Source: Candidatus Rokuibacteriota bacterium (GTDB lineage Bacteria; Methylomirabilota; Methylomirabilia; Rokubacteriales; CSP1-6). Taken from it: a stretch of 8,438 bases of DNA. Position 1 is the stretch's first letter. Each line of letters starts with the position of its first letter. Made by a program: the position numbers and the translations under genes. Under the pieces are notes generated by a model, which was not told the origin of the DNA, made no database searches, and saw only the letters and a list, made by a program, of their open reading frames with translations. Shown here piece by piece: positions 7,321 to 8,438 of this stretch. The DNA is taken from positions 1-8,438 of the forward strand of contig JACOVB010000088.1 in the NCBI GenBank assembly GCA_016177555.1, read 5' to 3'.

Positions 7321-7321
7321 A

Positions 7322-8209
7322 ATGAAGAAGCTGTTCGCAACCCTGACGAGCTTCGTGTTCGTTGTGTCGCTGTCGGCCACGGTGAGCGCGGCCGAGCCGA
7401 GCTGCCCGCCTGAGGTGGCGTCAGCGAAGACCATGCTGCAGAAGAAGCAGCAGTTGGCCAAGAGCCAGGACGTCCAGGCGCCACGGTCGCTTGCCGGTGC
7501 CAAGAGCCAGGACGTCCAGGCCCCGCGCGGTCAGGATGTGCAGGCGCCGCGGTCTCTGGCTGGTGCCAGGAGCCAGGATGTGCAGGCTCCGCGTGCCCAG
7601 GATGTGCAGGCGCCGCGTGCCCAGGACGTGCAGGCTCCTCGCAGTCAGAACGTGCAGGCTCCGCGTGCCCAGGATGTCCAGGCCCCGCGCGCCCAGGACG
7701 TGCAGGCGCCGCGGTCTCTGGCTGGTGCTAGGAGCCAGGATGTGCAGGCTCCGCGTGCCCAGGATGTCCAGGCGCCGCGCGCCCAGGACGTGCAGGCTCC
7801 TCGCAGTCAGAACGTGCAGGCTCCGCGTGCCCAGGATGTCCAGGCGCCGCGCGCCCAGGATGTCCAGGCTCCTCGCAGTCAGAACGTGCAGGCTCCGCGT
7901 GCCCAGGATGTCCAGGCGCCGCGCGCCCAGGACGTGCAGGCTCCTCGCAGTCAGAACGTGCAGGCTCGACGTGCAGGCTCCTCGCGGTCAGGACCTGCAG
8001 GCTCCGCGCGCCCAGGATGTCCAGGCGCCGCGTGCCCAGGACGTGCAGGCTCCGCGCAGTCAGAACGTGCAGGCTCCGCGTGCGAGCATCACCAAGGCCG
8101 CTACCTTCGTGAAGGAAGCGGAGGCCGCGTGCAAGGCAGGCAACGCCAGCCTGGCGACCGAGAAGGCCAAGGCTGCCATCGCGATCCTGAAGTAGTAGCA
8201 GCAGGCTGA
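7322..8209 (+). CDS. Exported octapeptide-repeat protein of unknown function, frame-shifted before its C-terminal helix
   Basis: Read straight through, this frame gives 295 residues; I do not recognise a characterised family. Residues 1-23 are a signal peptide (MKK, hydrophobic core, VSA/AEP cleavage). Residues 24-47 are a short head with C28 and a predicted helix. From residue 48 the protein is tandem AQDVQAPR-type units: 19 are read in this frame, with SLAGAK or SLAGAR inserts at 56-61, 78-83 and 132-137. The units have no aromatic residues and balanced D/R charge, and are probably extended or disordered. At 7967/7968 an 11-base segment is missing relative to the repeat. Translation then leaves the repeat frame and ends in about 80 Gly/Ala/Arg/Cys-rich residues with stop at 8207-8209. 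Restoring 11 bases gives a clean 294-residue protein ending at 8195. The cause may be a real mutation or a sequencing/assembly error. A sigma-54-type promoter precedes the gene and a strong terminator follows. Confidence 0.75.
   Translation: MKKLFATLTSFVFVVSLSATVSAAEPSCPPEVASAKTMLQKKQQLAKSQDVQAPRSLAGAKSQDVQAPRGQDVQAPRSLAGARSQDVQAPRAQDVQAPRAQDVQAPRSQNVQAPRAQDVQAPRAQDVQAPRSLAGARSQDVQAPRAQDVQAPRAQDVQAPRSQNVQAPRAQDVQAPRAQDVQAPRSQNVQAPRAQDVQAPRAQDVQAPRSQNVQARRAGSSRSGPAGSARPGCPGAACPGRAGSAQSERAGSACEHHQGRYLREGSGGRVQGRQRQPGDREGQGCHRDPEVVAAG
7463..8081 (+). repeat. 24-base tandem repeat array encoding (A/S/G)Q(D/N)VQAPR
   Basis: The array is 619 bases. Adding the 11 bases missing at 7967/7968 gives 630 bases, or 210 codons, exactly 24 octapeptide units plus three hexapeptide inserts. 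The consensus unit is A-Q-D-V-Q-A-P-R; variants are S, G or A at position 1, D or N at 3, and one L at 4. A 72-base higher-order period (two AQDVQAPR then one SQNVQAPR) is visible at 7757-7828, 7829-7900 and 7901-7967 (truncated), with near-identical bases. An SLAGAR-led block of six units also appears twice (from about 7553 and 7715). The array holds no stop codon in any plus-strand frame. Confidence 0.93.
7968..8195 (+). other. Displaced C-terminal coding segment of the repeat protein (original frame)
   Basis: In the frame one base ahead of the gene's start frame, the repeat resumes at 7968 as DVQAPR, then GQDLQAPR, two AQDVQAPR and SQNVQAPR. It continues into a 37-residue tail at 8082-8192 that begins ASITKAATFVKEAEAACKAG and ends AIAILK before tandem TAG stops (8193-8198). 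The tail is rich in Ala, Lys and Glu, looks like one or two amphipathic helices, and holds one cysteine. Because it is well formed and directly continues the repeat motif, it is the likely native C terminus. Confidence 0.8.
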
Positions 8210-8216
8210 GGCACTC

Positions 8217-8256
8217 GAAGGCCCCAGGGGTTCTTCCCCTGGGGCCTTCTTCTTTT
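8217..8256 (+). terminator. Rho-independent terminator of the repeat-protein gene
   Basis: GAAGGCCCCAGGGG (8217-8230), loop TTCTT, then the exact inverse CCCCTGGGGCCTTC (8236-8249), followed by TTCTTTT. This is a perfect 14-base stem with a T-rich tail on the plus strand. It begins about 20 bases after the tandem TAG stops. On the minus strand the hairpin has no T run, so it serves mainly the plus-strand gene and separates it from the convergent transporter gene. Confidence 0.93.
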
Positions 8257-8320
8257 CGCCCCGCGCGCGAGGTGTACAGTGCGCGCCATGAAGCAGCCGA
8301 CTGCGGCCGCGGCCGGCTGG

Positions 8321-8438
8321 CTACACAAGGCGTGCGCGAATACGGGACGACGCGAAGTCCACGAGCATCACCAGCATCACGAGTACCAGCAGGACGGCGG
8401 ACGCGGCCGGGTAATTGAGCATCCGCAGGTAGGTCTGG
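8321..8438 (-). CDS. ABC transporter inner-membrane permease, C-terminal fragment (phosphonate PhnE-type likely)
   Basis: The last 38 codons of a minus-strand gene entering from the right edge, ending at TAG (8323-8321). The visible protein has QTYLRMLNYP, a membrane segment of about 16 residues rich in Val, Leu and Met, then VDFASSRIRARLV. A final membrane helix followed by D-x-x-S-x-x-[LI]-R-x-R-[LI] resembles the end of PhnE-type permeases, which move phosphonate or phosphate-like anions with PhnC and PhnD. Only the tail is present, so the membrane-permease call is firmer than the substrate. It converges on the repeat-protein gene. Confidence 0.5.
   Translation of the reverse strand, partial: QTYLRMLNYPAASAVLLVLVMLVMLVDFASSRIRARLV

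Larger units (their letters stand above)
6864..7321. other. Divergent intergenic control region (458 bases, no gene seen)
   Basis: This gap separates the minus-strand M16 operon from the plus-strand repeat-protein gene. No open frame in it looks like a protein; those present are short and arginine/serine-rich. The left part (about 6960-7090) is very GC-rich with several short inverted repeats, for example GGGCCCA at 6964-6970 pairing with TGGGCCC at 6995-7001, and the better dyad at 7046-7077. At 7119-7180 composition becomes notably more AT-rich, where the IHF-like and -24/-12 elements lie. The last 130 bases are a purine-rich leader ending in a strong ribosome-binding site. Confidence 0.6.

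Noticed and set aside
6891..7484. Minus-strand open frame across the divergent region into the repeat gene
   Set aside because: Low-complexity Pro/Ser/Arg composition, no ribosome site, and it runs over promoter elements and the signal-peptide codons of the repeat gene.
7961..7972. Programmed +1 ribosomal frameshift at GCT CGA C
   Set aside because: Skipping one base would restore the repeat frame, but there is no known slippery motif or stimulatory stop, and a clean 11-base loss relative to neighbouring copies explains the break better.
7463..8081. CRISPR array
   Set aside because: The 24-base units are directly contiguous with no unique spacers and stay in codon phase, so this is a coding repeat.
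8273..8438. Plus-strand leaderless gene starting at ATG 8288 with TACAGT as a -10 box
   Set aside because: Its His/Gln-rich product has no motif and lies opposite a hydrophobic minus-strand reading frame that resembles a permease C terminus.

Overview
The window is GC-rich DNA, densely coded on the minus strand, from a bacterium. Short intergenic gaps, GTG starts overlapping upstream stops, a lipoprotein signal and a probable sigma-54 promoter suggest an uncultured Gram-negative-type lineage. Rokubacteria/Methylomirabilota or a deltaproteobacterium-like group is a guess from overall style, not something proved by a marker gene.

Positions 6863 down to 1 hold six genes read on the minus strand. 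In order they are a lipoprotein M16 zinc protease with an intact HxxEH motif, a second M16 protein that has lost that motif, a rhomboid intramembrane serine protease, an 835-residue sugar-phosphate nucleotidyltransferase fused to a phosphomannomutase-like half, a TlyA-type S4-domain methyltransferase, and the first codons of NAD kinase. Three of the five junctions are 4-base GTGA overlaps. An 81-base gap before the nucleotidyltransferase has a good -10 hexamer, so the run may be two transcription units: envelope proteolysis (M16 pair plus rhomboid) and a housekeeping unit (nucleotidyltransferase, tlyA, nadK).

Positions 6864-7321 are a 458-base divergent intergenic region. On the plus strand it carries, in order, an imperfect 10-base dyad, an IHF-like site, a -24/-12 sigma-54-type promoter and a 134-base G-rich leader.

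Positions 7322-8209 encode a secreted protein of unknown function made mostly of 24 copies of an 8-residue unit (consensus AQDVQAPR) with three SLAGA(R/K) inserts. The array is broken by an apparent 11-base deletion at 7967/7968, which shifts the frame before the C-terminal helix. A very strong intrinsic terminator follows at 8217-8256, so this is a stand-alone transcript.

Positions 8321-8438 are the last 38 codons of a minus-strand gene resembling the C terminus of a PhnE-type ABC transporter permease.

The item most worth attention is the sigma-54-type control region together with the octapeptide-repeat exported protein and its frame break.
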